From contig RCSZ01000009.1 of NCBI GenBank assembly GCA_014898425.1, forward strand, positions 2,108,001 to 2,172,000: a stretch of DNA of 64,000 nt, written 5' to 3'. Under the pieces are notes generated by a model. The model did no database searches. It saw only the letters and a program-made list of their open reading frames with translations, and was not told where the DNA came from. The DNA is from Botryotinia globosa (taxonomy: Eukaryota; Ascomycota; Leotiomycetes; Helotiales; Sclerotiniaceae). The stretch's first letter is position 1. Every line of letters begins with the position of its first letter. Positions 11,893 to 22,122 of this stretch are shown one piece after another. Made by a program: the position numbers and the translations under genes.

Positions 11893-14026
11893 TCTAACTG
11901 TTCGATGTCAATAGAGAGAATAGAAACTATCGTATCAGATCGATTTCGTGTCCAAAAATATATGTGAAGATTCTTGAAACAAAGGGACTTTTCAACTATC
12001 AAGAGTGACTATCAACAGTATAACAAGCAAGAAGTATGTCAAAGCATGAGTATAGAATGGGTATATATGAAGAATAGAAATAAATTGTGAGCAGGCAAAT
12101 ACGTATATAAATGCTTCAGCAGCCGCACATATTACATCTCCATTGAGCTTGATTCCAAATGCATTCTTCTCGGCCATTCTCAACAGTCCATATGATATCA
12201 TAATTTCTATCAATAAACGCACCAGTCTGCTAGATAAATCTAGCTCCTCTTACCTCAACGCCCATACAGCGAGACTCGGCCTTTTCACGAATGGAATCTA
12301 CCCTCTTCGAACCAGATCCAAAATGTCTAAACACGAGATCCAAAATGCATACCAAAAAGTCCACTGCAGATGCTCGAACCAGCAGTATTGCAACATCTCC
12401 GGACATGTTTGTCCGAAAGAATTAAGCTTAACCATACATCATTCAATCTGACAAACCAATCGACTTGATGTCGATTTGTCCTATTCTCTCGATAACCATC
12501 AAATAATAGATGGGCAACATATAAGTATGCACGATGAATCAATGCCGATCATAGGGAAAAGCTTAAGAAAAACCCAATCACTGACGTAGATGACTTTTTT
12601 TCCCTTGTGCAAAACTCTTGATTGGTGCTAGCCAACGTCTGAGCACAATGACTGAATGCATCACTACCTAGGAGGCACACATTATAATTCTCCGGACTCC
12701 GCACGGGATTGCGAAAATCGATGAGAGATGATGATTAACAAATCTTCACAGTCTCGATTTCATCTATCTGATTATCAATTTTTCAATCCCTAAGCGTGAA
12801 GTGTCTAGATCATGTGGCTGTCATGTCAGATCTGAATCAAGACATTGATGAGGATAAGGTTAGAAGATCTACCCAAGTCAGTCGACTTTGCCAAGCGAAC
12901 AATTAGTCAACACATATACCTATCGACCTCGATCAGTCTATCTACCCCTCAATTCATTCAGCCCAATTTCATCAACGATGCATACATATTGGTAGGCGTT
13001 GCATATGTTTTAGAGATTGTCTTAAAAGTTTGTCCTTTTCTTTTTCTTTTCTTCAGCTTTTGACATTAGCTTTTTCTACTAGGAGGAGGGGGCGGGACGC
13101 TTCCCCTCCATTCAGACCCTTTCCCTTAGGTGTAAAACAGCTTCAGCATGTAATGCTAACACAATAGATACCTAGGATTATGAATAATTATACAACTGTG
13201 CAATCTAATGCAGTAGAAACCACAACGGCACATAAAAGCCTCCCGCAAAACCCTTGGCATGATGATTCTCTCGCATGGCGTGTCTTTCAAGCACACAACC
13301 AATTTTTCTCTTTCTCCCCCTCCCCTCCCCTCCCATCATCCTCCCCTTTCCTATCACGACCTAAAGGCTGATACCATTTGGCATCCCTCCTACCTCCCCT
13401 TCCCATCCTTAGCGCTCCAAACCCACAATCTAGATACCTCTTCACATTCTTCCCTCGCACCCTCCCTAGTTCCCCTAGCCCCCTAGTTCCCGCCTAGCCG
13501 ATCAATCTAGAACATCACCTACACCCCATCCCCTAGTATCCAAAATCCCCAACACTCCTGAATCCCTTCCACTCGGCTTCGGTGGTATTCCACCCAGGAC
13601 ACGAACCCAAAATTCCTATACTGAGCAGTACCGCCATCATCACCATCATTATTTCAAGAAAGACCAAGAAAAACGTCTTAACATCCATTTTCACCCTACT
13701 TCAGGCATCCAGAATTCTAGTTCGCGAACCTGAATAGAATGTCAATTGAATTCTCAGTCGAGGAAAATATCCATTTCTCTATGGAATATATACGTGTGAA
13801 AAAAGAATGACGAAAGGAAATGCGCCTGTCAATCCATCCGAACGAAGATATGATAAAATACCAAGCTTGATTTCGATTCCCAAAACAACGAAACTAAAAC
13901 GCTATTAAAGGATTATTCTGCGTGCCGACTCTTGTGGTCTGCCTACACAAGACGCCTGCGTAGTAATGACCTTATCGTCTGTCCTATTCCAGCTTCTCAT
14001 TCCCATTTTCTCCTCCGCTCCCCCCT
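11893..14026. other. Intergenic between transporter and glutaredoxin
   Basis: About 2.1 kb with no supported gene. It should contain the promoter of the MFS transporter (11893 onward) and the 3' region of the glutaredoxin gene. The segment 13270-13500 is C/T-rich with repeated CCCCTAG/CCCTCC words. Confidence 0.5.
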
Positions 14027-14895
14027 TTAATTAGCCTTAACGCTCTGAATTTTCTTCCCGCCCAAGTCCTTCACCTTCTCTCCTAACGTTCTCTTCTCGT
14101 CCAATTCCACCACATCATCACCACCTCCGATACTAACTCCATTAATTAACACATTGGGGACTGTTCTCCTTCCTGTAAGCTGATACAATCTCCCTTGCAA
14201 TTTGCCTCCCAGGGGATGTTTATCTAGTTCCACCACATATGGGAGCGGATCGATTGTGTATTTTTCGAGGAGGATATCCTTTGCGCGCTTGGAATGCGGA
14301 CAGTAGGATTTGGAGAAAATGATTACTATGCGAGTAGTTAGTTAATCTTCTTCTCTAACATGAAGAACAGATCTTATAGAATATAATAGAAGTGCAAATG
14401 ATTAGAAAAGAAAAGGGGAAACCAACTCGGCGATTTCTTCAAAATAGTATTCAATTCCGTCGTGACCTCTATATCTTCTTCCTCCACCTCCTTCTCCCCC
14501 TCTTTGACAACTTCTTGTGCCTTATCACTCATCTTCTTCCGTCCCGCAACACTCCTCTCCCCACCCTGTCCCTCTGCCGCATTTCCTTTCCCTACAACCT
14601 GCGATGGCGGATCAGGTTTGAACGCCTTCGCATTCGCATTATCTTTTGCTTTATCCGCCGCATCTTTCAATCTTTGTTGCATTTGTTTTGCTACTTTCTC
14701 ATCTTCATCGTTTCGGCTTCCTGCAGCTGCCACTTCTTGCTTTCCCAATCCGTTCATGGTCTTGCTGTAAAAATCTCCGGAGTCGGATTTGACGAGATTG
14801 CGCTGTTGACGAAGAGAGGAAGTATAGAAGAGGAGGGATACGACGGCGATGAAGACGAAAAGACCAAAGACTTTCACACGTCGCATGGAAGCCAT
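14027..14895 (-). CDS. Membrane-anchored glutaredoxin (Grx6/Grx7-like)
   Basis: Two exons, 14895-14427 and 14325-14027, give 255 residues. Residues about 8-26 (VKVFGLFVFIAVVSLLFYTS) form an N-terminal signal anchor, followed by a long charged, Ala/Lys/Glu-rich stem (about 30-150) and a C-terminal glutaredoxin fold. The redox site reads SYCPHSK (Cys165), with a single cysteine in the CxxS pattern, hence monothiol. The glutathione-binding TVP motif (RRTVPNVLINGVSIGGGDD) and the GG turn are present. Known yeast relatives Grx6 and Grx7 act in the early secretory pathway on thiol and iron-sulfur redox balance; that role is inferred here. The donor is GTTGGT, less common than GTATGT, but the splice restores the conserved IIIFSKSYCPHS strand. 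A CCAAT array lies about 230 bp upstream. Confidence 0.88.
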
Positions 14896-16472
14896 TTTGG
14901 TGGGCTTTTCCTTATAGTAAGGAGGATCTATTGGGTGGGTAGAAGTGGTTAGTTGTTGGTAATTCCTCGTAGGGAATCGAGAGACGAAGAGAGAAACTCA
15001 CTAGCTGCGTAGTACTTTCCCATTTCTACTGCGAATACTGTGCTGGACGTTTATCGTAATCTGCGCAATAGTGGTAGTACTTGGTAGGTACGTTGAGGCT
15101 TGCGAGTTTTTGCACCTGTCAACCCCAATGCCAATGCCAATCCAATGCCAATCCAATGCGAATCGCAATTCAATCCCAATAGATATGCCGATAGTCCGAA
15201 TCCTTCACACAACGTATCGTTTCGTCCTTTCGTTTCCACAAATAAATTGTGCCTTGATCGCGTGGTATGTAATTATTATCGTTTTGGTGTACCACTTGTA
15301 ATAAGTTGTACCTAGCTAGGAGGTAGATAGATGGATTATCGAAGATCCAATAATTCCCGTTTCAAGCTTCGCTCCACTACCTAGTTAGTTGGTGCTCGCT
15401 GGATAGATTGCAATTTGCGATCCCTCCTTAAAGCTCATCAAGTATTAAACTTCACAATTGGACGTAACTTTTCACCCACGTTTTATAAGGGAATCTTCTC
15501 AGACTCTCACGAAAGAAGATATATGGTGACAGTCATGGTTATCCATGGATGGTTATGGTAGAAGAACCAAAGGTCACATGATGCTCATATCTCATCCCTC
15601 CCTCTTTACATACCTTGTACACTTCGTAGACTGCTCTGCAAATACCCATACCATACATAATTCGTGGCATTCAACATTACGAATCAAAATCCAATCCAAT
15701 CTCCATTTCATCCGAGTTGACAACTTGACACTCAATAACCCGTTTTTATCCATTCTAAAAGAAGTTCTATCCCCCGCCGCTTTTCCTCTGATACCTGCCT
15801 GGTCGGGTACAAAGGTACGAAGGGTCATGCACCCCTGGCTAATGAAGATCTAGCGGGCCTTAATTCGCATTTACTGTATTAGCTCTTCAATGTCATCGGC
15901 AAACATGGGAAGCACGGTTTCGAGTTAACAAGACCAGCATGATTGACAGGAAGCCTTTTTGGTGTATGGAACAAAATATAGAACAAAACCATTGAGATCA
16001 TCTCGTTTCACAAGTATTTGAAAATATGAAGGGGAACCCCACTGATCACCAAGATCCACCGCCTTCAAGCTTCTAGAAGATCTGAACCCCGTCTTAAGTT
16101 CGTCTTGAGATCCGATACATTCTTTGACAGACATCGGCAACGTCAAATTAATGCACATTTCATTTCTGGGTTCGAGGACTTTTGGCAATCCATATCCTTG
16201 AAGTGTGTCATCTATTTTATTCTTATTATGGATTAAGCTAAGTATTTAAAGGGCGTATTACATAGATAGGTATATATGGTAATCGTACAAGTCGTAACAA
16301 AAGAAAAATCACTCCCGTTGACCCCCTTGTCCCACGAATAACTTTGACAAAGGAAAGTATACCTGTGTGTATCAATCATCTAGCGCCATCCGACTTTTAT
16401 CCTCGCTGGGTATATCCCCTTAATCAATCATAATATACCACTCCGGAAGCATACATACCACCCAATAATCCC
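14896..16472. other. Intergenic, glutaredoxin promoter and hydrolase 3' side
   Basis: No certain gene. The left part should be the glutaredoxin promoter, with the CCAAT array described separately. A minus-strand frame at 15925-16188 (87 codons, ending CQSCWSC) looks somewhat protein-like, but I find no motif or partner exon. Confidence 0.45.
15125..15180. promoter_or_regulatory. Array of seven CCAAT pentamers
   Basis: CCAAT occurs at 15125, 15131, 15137, 15142, 15148, 15153 and 15176 on the plus strand, spaced mainly 5-6 bp. In fungi CCAAT is bound by the Hap/CBC complex, which with HapX controls iron and oxidative-stress genes. The array lies 230-285 bp upstream of the glutaredoxin start. 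The close spacing could equally be a small tandem repeat (unit CCAATG/CCAATC) without function; adjacent sites are too close to be occupied together. Confidence 0.5.
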
Positions 16473-19229
16473 TCATCCAAAAGCACCCACGCTCGCTCTT
16501 TCTCTCAGAGTTCTTTTCCCTCCATCACCTTTCATGGACCCCGTGATCTCAATCCAATCCTCCCATTCTCGTGCGATTTCCATAAGGACACCACCCATCA
16601 CTGTAGCCGACGCCATTAATCCATGTCCCTCTCCTTCCAAGACTCTGACTTCACATCTTTTCATTGTTTTGCCCAACCATCGGACATTTTCAACAGGGAC
16701 TCTCGTATCTTTACTTCCATGATGAATGACTGTCGAACGTGTGATATCTACGTAACGAAATCCAATCGTATGCCTTCTCTCCAGGCATACCAGTAAATCC
16801 ACAGCTGGATTTGCGCCGACACTTGCTAGATCCCATATAGCATGCGTCAAACGTATATCATAGGCCATTTGTCTTTCTTTGTCGGCTAATGTACTCGCAG
16901 CCACTGCTAATATTGCGGCATCATGATTCGGATCATTCGGATCTGATGCTGCTTGCTCCATTGATCCCGGTACAGTAGATTCTGGTCTTCTCGATGGATC
17001 AAACTTTTGATTCTCCTTATCTAGACCTGGGGTAAGTACGTTGTTTCTACCACTCGGTGTCGGTGTATCTCGAGTGGTAGATGCTGACTTGCGCTTAGTT
17101 CTCTTTTGTTTTGGAAGGCTGCTTGTAACCGAGCTACTGGTGGCACTCATGAAACTAGAATTTGCAACCTTGAGAATCGTGGTCGGAAGAGCGCGAAGTA
17201 TACGCTGAGACGTAGGTATAGAGTTCGCAGGTGGCGATACTGTCTGTGTACCAAATGTTGTCAACTGTGAAGGGGGAATCCAAGGGGCAAGAAGATGAAT
17301 GCGACCGCGAATATGCTGTGGCATACGCAATGCTGTTGCGAGAGCGTATATTGCACCTGCTGAATGTGCGAGTATGGAGAAATTTGTTATCCTCAAAGCT
17401 TGACATATTGCGTATACATCATCTATATCATGTTAACTTCAAGAAAGATGACAAAAGTCTCAAGAAAACTTACCAGGCCAGCTCAGTGGAGTTGCTGTGC
17501 CATCAGTGTATGGCTCACTTTGCCCAACTCCTGGTCTATCCGGTGTGATCAGTCGTAACTTTAGCGCTAGGGCAAGCTCATCGTAAAAAGCGGTGATATA
17601 TCTTGTCAGACCCATCCCAACGCAACAGAAAACTGCTGAGCCCTCTGGATCACCTACTTCTGAGAATGAAATAGTTCGGCCGCTTGTTGGGTGTCTGATC
17701 TTTTGCGACAAGCGTGGAGATGCGAGATAAGTTGTAACGGCATCATCAATAGAATCTGCACTACTAGGGCGAAGATCATTAAACACAGAAGCAGGTCTCG
17801 GCTGTTCGGGAGAAACTCTAGAGCTAGGTCTAGAAGGATTCTTTTTAGAGGTATCATAGTCCGAATTGGCAGGACTTGGAGGACCGGATAGTCGCTTGAG
17901 TCGTGAACTACTTCGCTTTACCTTTAGCTCTGGCGGTTCAGGTGACGTCCCACCAGATTGTCTTTTCTGACTAGATGATCTCTTGTTTTTGGTGGGACTT
18001 GGGTTGGTTTGTGATCTTCGTTGAGTAATAACAGGCGCAGGAGCACAATCAAGATCATCCTCAGCGAGTGGATGCTCATCGTTCTGTGCAAGATCCTCAG
18101 GTTGTTTGTCACCTGGCGCTGTAGATATGGTTGAAGGGGGTTGGAACACCTCAATAGGCACCTTCATATTTGTGGATTCCCCAGATTCAGAGCTTGCCCT
18201 GCTCTGAGCTTCATCATGCTCGTTAATGATATCCTTCTCCTTCTCACGATCCATATCACTTTGTCTACTTGCTAATTTTGAATCGCGTTTCTTCGTTTGA
18301 GCCGCCGGTTTTCGAAGAGATGAATCTCGTGCAGGTATAAATCTACCCGATCCAATTCCGCCGGGACTATTCGCCAGCGATGGAGACCAACGGCGAGGAA
18401 TTGGGGGTGCTTTTGTAGTGTCAAGTGTGAGAATGGGGTGTTTTCCTAATGAGGGAGGTTCCTCGGTGATGGGAGTTTCAGCCATGAAAGTTGGTTGATC
18501 AAAACTAGGCGTGGCCAGACGATCAAGCCCAAGGCCTTTGAAATTTCGTGTCTTTTCCGATGCGTTCTCTCTGAGTCTTTCCTTTGAACTCATATACATC
18601 AATCCTTTATTACTTCTACCCTGCTTTTTATCCCAGCTATCCGTTGACCTTTTCCTTTCCAATATCTGTATCGGAGCGTAACCCGGCTCTATTGATAAAC
18701 TCCCGATTGTGCTCGAATCATCTTTTTCTTTTGATCCTTGTGAACCTTTCGAACCCGGTCGGCGCAGAAAGTTTTTAAGGGAGTTGGATCTAGAATCTGT
18801 CGCTGGTGATTTGGGTGCAGTTAACGGAGAGAATCCTGATGGAGGTTTCGAAGTTTTAACAACTGGAGGGCTCGCAGCCAATTCATCAAGCGATTCTTCC
18901 TCGATAAGTTTGCGCAATGAAGGTTGCCTGAATGCTCCGTAATCTATACCAAAACTTCCTCCCGAACTTGTCCTAGTATATGATGGTCGTAAATCCGGAT
19001 GAGAGAAGGAGATCGTCGACGCAGATGGTGAGCCCGAGTTTGAGTGATTCTCGAAAAGATCGTTCGCGGGAGAGGATATGATGGAGAGAGATGTAATTAA
19101 GGAAGATATAACCTCTGGCGATGCAGGTTCTACTGATATGCGATTTGAGGAATGCGCCGAAGGACCTGATAGAGATTTTCGACGGGAATGTTGTCGTGAA
19201 CGATATGGTATTGGTGGGGGAGTCTCCAT
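16473..19229 (-). CDS. Alpha/beta hydrolase with long disordered N-terminus
   Basis: Two exons, 19229-17474 and 17422-16473, encode 901 residues. Residues 1-about 500 are Ser/Pro/Lys/Arg-rich and low in complexity, with many SP and RxxS sites that suggest phosphorylation. The catalytic part begins near residue 510. The nucleophile elbow is AHSAGA (Ser606), the acid is in HHGSKDTRVP (Asp824) and the histidine is in GEGHGL (His852), so the triad is complete. Between nucleophile and acid lies an insert of roughly 85 low-complexity residues (about 674-759) in the lid position. The intron is GTAAGT...TATAG and falls just before DDVYAICQAL. The family includes esterases, lipases and peptidases; the substrate is unknown. 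The size and layout suggest a regulated intracellular enzyme, which is inference. Confidence 0.85.
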
Positions 19230-19685
19230 GGCGCTCTGTGTAAGGATCGGACGTACTCGCGCCTACTCTAGATGATCGGTAGGTTTAGGATGATTTAGAA
19301 TGGTTTTGATACAAGCATTGACACCATACACGACCTTCAAAACCACAAACAATTGAAAGAAGGTTTTAAAGATCCCAGTTTTGTTTAAATGGGAGAGAAG
19401 ATTTGGTTTGGACCAAAAATTGGGTGAGACTCTGTTCGCAGTGGCTGATTGCTAGCAAAATTAAGTAGATGGTCCGAGAATGTAGAGTAAATGAAAGTAG
19501 AAGAATGAATGTTGATCTATCTGGACGAAGACCTTGAGAAACTTGAGTCAATTAATACTCAAGAAATCTCTCAGCAAAGGGTTGCCACATCAAAGCATGT
19601 ATCGAAAGGATCAAAGCAGTCAATGTGCGAACTCCTTTCAAGTTATACTATGAGACATACGAGATCCATTTGAACTTGGTGTTGC

Positions 19686-19717
<32 letters not shown>

Positions 19718-21047
19718 TTGCTGCTGCTATTGCTATTGCTGCTGCTGCTGCTGCTATTGCTATTGCTGCTGTTGCTGCTGTTGCTGCTGTTGCTGCTGTT
19801 GCTGCTGTTGCTGCTGCTATTGCTGCTACTGTTGCTGTTGCTGCTACTGTTGCCGTTGCCGTTGCTGATTCCAAAGCTTTCAACAGAAATTAAAAAGCCC
19901 CTCGGCTTCAACCAAGCAATCAATCAATCGAAACTTCTTCCAACGAAGGACTCGAGTCGAACGATTTTATTAGTGAATTGTCGAAAGCCCCATAGTTTAA
20001 GTTCAGGGGCATTCAATGCTCATCGTCTTTTTCCAAAAAAAAATCAAAAAGTTGACTATGCGCGGGGGAACGTCCTGATGGGAATCTCAACTGGCAGTGA
20101 TAGGTTGAAGTTGCAAATTCTACCTGCAAAATGCAATGCAGAACATGGATGTCTTTCCCCGAATGCACTCGTGGAAAGGTGTGATGATTATGGGTGGGCT
20201 TCGTGGGACGCGTTTGGTTTGTACCTTTTTTTTTCTGGGTCGCCAAATTAATCTCGACAAGGCGGCCGGGAAAGGGAAGCGATGTTAATTTGGAAAGGGA
20301 ACCTTGTAGAACACCGAGAACACTTCGAGAAGATATATAGATACAGGTAACGGTAGGAAGGGAGGTGATGTGAGGAGCTTGTTGAAAAGGGAGGGAAAAG
20401 GAAGGGGAAAATCTACTCCGTATCTACGTATCAATACCTACCTAGGTATCCATCATCCATGGTTCTGTCGGTCCGGGTAATTATGCCTTATATGAATTGT
20501 GGTACATAGTAGCTCGTACCCAATAAATCCCGAAAAGCATCTTTCTTTCTCATCGGTATCCGCTTCTTTAAAATTTCTACAATTAGAGCGGTGGATCTGA
20601 GTTTCTTTTTCCTTCCTTTCCGTACTGCTTATCAACAAAAGAAATGTCAAGAAATATTCAGAGCCCGAGCTGAAGAAGGTCTTGGATAATTTCATTGCTC
20701 GTCCGAATGATTAAATTCAAGCGGCGGGTAAACTAATTTGAACCCCTGATGCAGTAGCGAAAAGCTAGCATTAGTCCAGCAATCCTCCACATGCATGGAA
20801 AAAGTGGGCACAAGTCAAGAAACGTCAGAATTATGACATCGTCACCACGAGGGGCCGAATCTTTGTCGACATGAACTAGGTATGGAGCGGGCCGTTCGTT
20901 GGCATACCGTCCCAAGTGAATCGTCTTTCCTCTCCCCACTATCTGTAAGGTATATCTAAGACACAGTACACTCTGATCTTGTGTGCATATCTTCACTATT
21001 CCGAGACATACATCATTTGAAGAACCGTTTGCAAGATAGACTATACT
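19230..21047. other. Intergenic, divergent promoters
   Basis: About 1.8 kb separate the hydrolase (minus) from the desaturase-like gene (plus). No supported gene. It contains the trinucleotide tract listed separately and C/T-rich segments. Confidence 0.5.
19680..19866. repeat. Imperfect (TTG/CTG) trinucleotide tract
   Basis: About 187 bp consist almost wholly of CTG and TTG (with a few CTA) units on the plus strand, that is CAG/CAA on the minus strand. It lies 450-640 bp upstream of the hydrolase start, on whose strand it would read CAG/CAA (polyglutamine in one frame). I see no open reading frame with a plausible start that uses the Gln frame, so it is most likely non-coding promoter or leader DNA. 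The tract can vary in length between isolates. Confidence 0.9.
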
Positions 21048-22122
21048 ATGGATGCTCTTCTATCGCTCCCGGTGGTGGGATGGTTTCTCATGCCATCCGT
21101 TTCAACATACTCTACATCCCTCAACTTCTTATTCTTTTATATGACATGGTCGACTCTCGTACTGTCACATTCAGCTTTAAGAGTTGAGGTGGTAGGAACT
21201 CTCGGGATAAGACTATTGTTCTTCATAGTGCCTTCATTTGTATTCCTCATATTTGATTCTATCATACCAAGCTTATCGGCAGGGGTCAAACGGCAAGGAA
21301 AACAAGCTTTACCTACTCGAACGGGGGGGACGAAAGTATCTAGAGCAAAGACTCCAGAATGGTACCGGGTAGTGGGGATCAGTTTGTTCAATATCCTCAT
21401 GGGAGTCGGCATTCAAGCGGGATTTGAAATGGTACTTACGGAGATCTTACACTATAAGAGCGCGCTAAGAGTCACTACTACATTACCCATGCCATGGTCT
21501 CTCGCCAAGGATGCTTTGAAATGTCTTCTTGTTCGTGAGGTTAGTGATTCTCCGAAGTATCTACCAAGATGTACAACTATAGCTAATCTGTACCTTCTAT
21601 CAGTTCATACAATATTATACCCATCGCTTCATCCTTCACTCCCGCTCTTCAAATTTCCTTAGCCGGTGCCACAAGAGTTATTACCACTCCGTCACCTCTC
21701 CATATGCATTTGTCGCCCACTACGATCACCCAATTTCCTATATACTGTTCCGCTTCATCCCCATCTATCTCCCTGCGGTAATTTTCCGGGTTCATCTTCT
21801 GACATATCTTCTCGCCCTCTCTGTTGTCACTATGGAAGAAACACTCGCATCGTCCGGTTATAGCAGTGTCCCTGGGATCATTCTCGGCGGAATTGCACGC
21901 CGTCAAGATCTACACAGTGAGAGTCGAGGGAAAGGAAATTTTGCACCATGGGGTTTATTGGATTGGATCCACGGAACTAGTCTCGGGTCCGGATTGGAGG
22001 AAGATGTTGCGAATGAAGCCGAAAAACATCAGGTCAAGAGCCGAAGTAGAAAGGCTATTGCCAGTGGAAAGGAGAGTGTAAAATCATTAAATGGAAGGAG
22101 AAAAAGTTCCAGGAGAGTTTAG
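21048..22122 (+). CDS. Fatty acid hydroxylase / sterol desaturase-like membrane protein
   Basis: Two exons, 21048-21539 and 21604-22122 (intron GTTAGT...ATCAG), give 336 residues. The first half has several hydrophobic helices. The second holds histidine clusters: HRFILH (171-176), CHKSYYH (186-192) with AHYDHP (202-207), and RRQDLHSE near residue 268. Members of the superfamily use an eight-histidine di-iron centre in the endoplasmic reticulum membrane to hydroxylate or desaturate lipids. The first two boxes fit; the third is reduced, with one histidine where HxxHH is usual. Activity is therefore uncertain, though DLH followed by the conserved-looking NFAPWGLLDWIHGTS suggests a coherent subfamily. 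The C-terminal 60 residues are basic and Ser-rich. The start is the first ATG of the open exon. Confidence 0.82.

Noticed and set aside
19625..20251. 208-codon frame rich in leucine runs
   Set aside because: Produced by the CTG/TTG triplet tract; the flanks have no protein character and the other frames of the tract are open too.
9788..22122. Secondary-metabolite gene cluster (transporter, hydrolase, desaturase-like)
   Set aside because: No backbone synthase or cluster regulator is present and spacing is wide.
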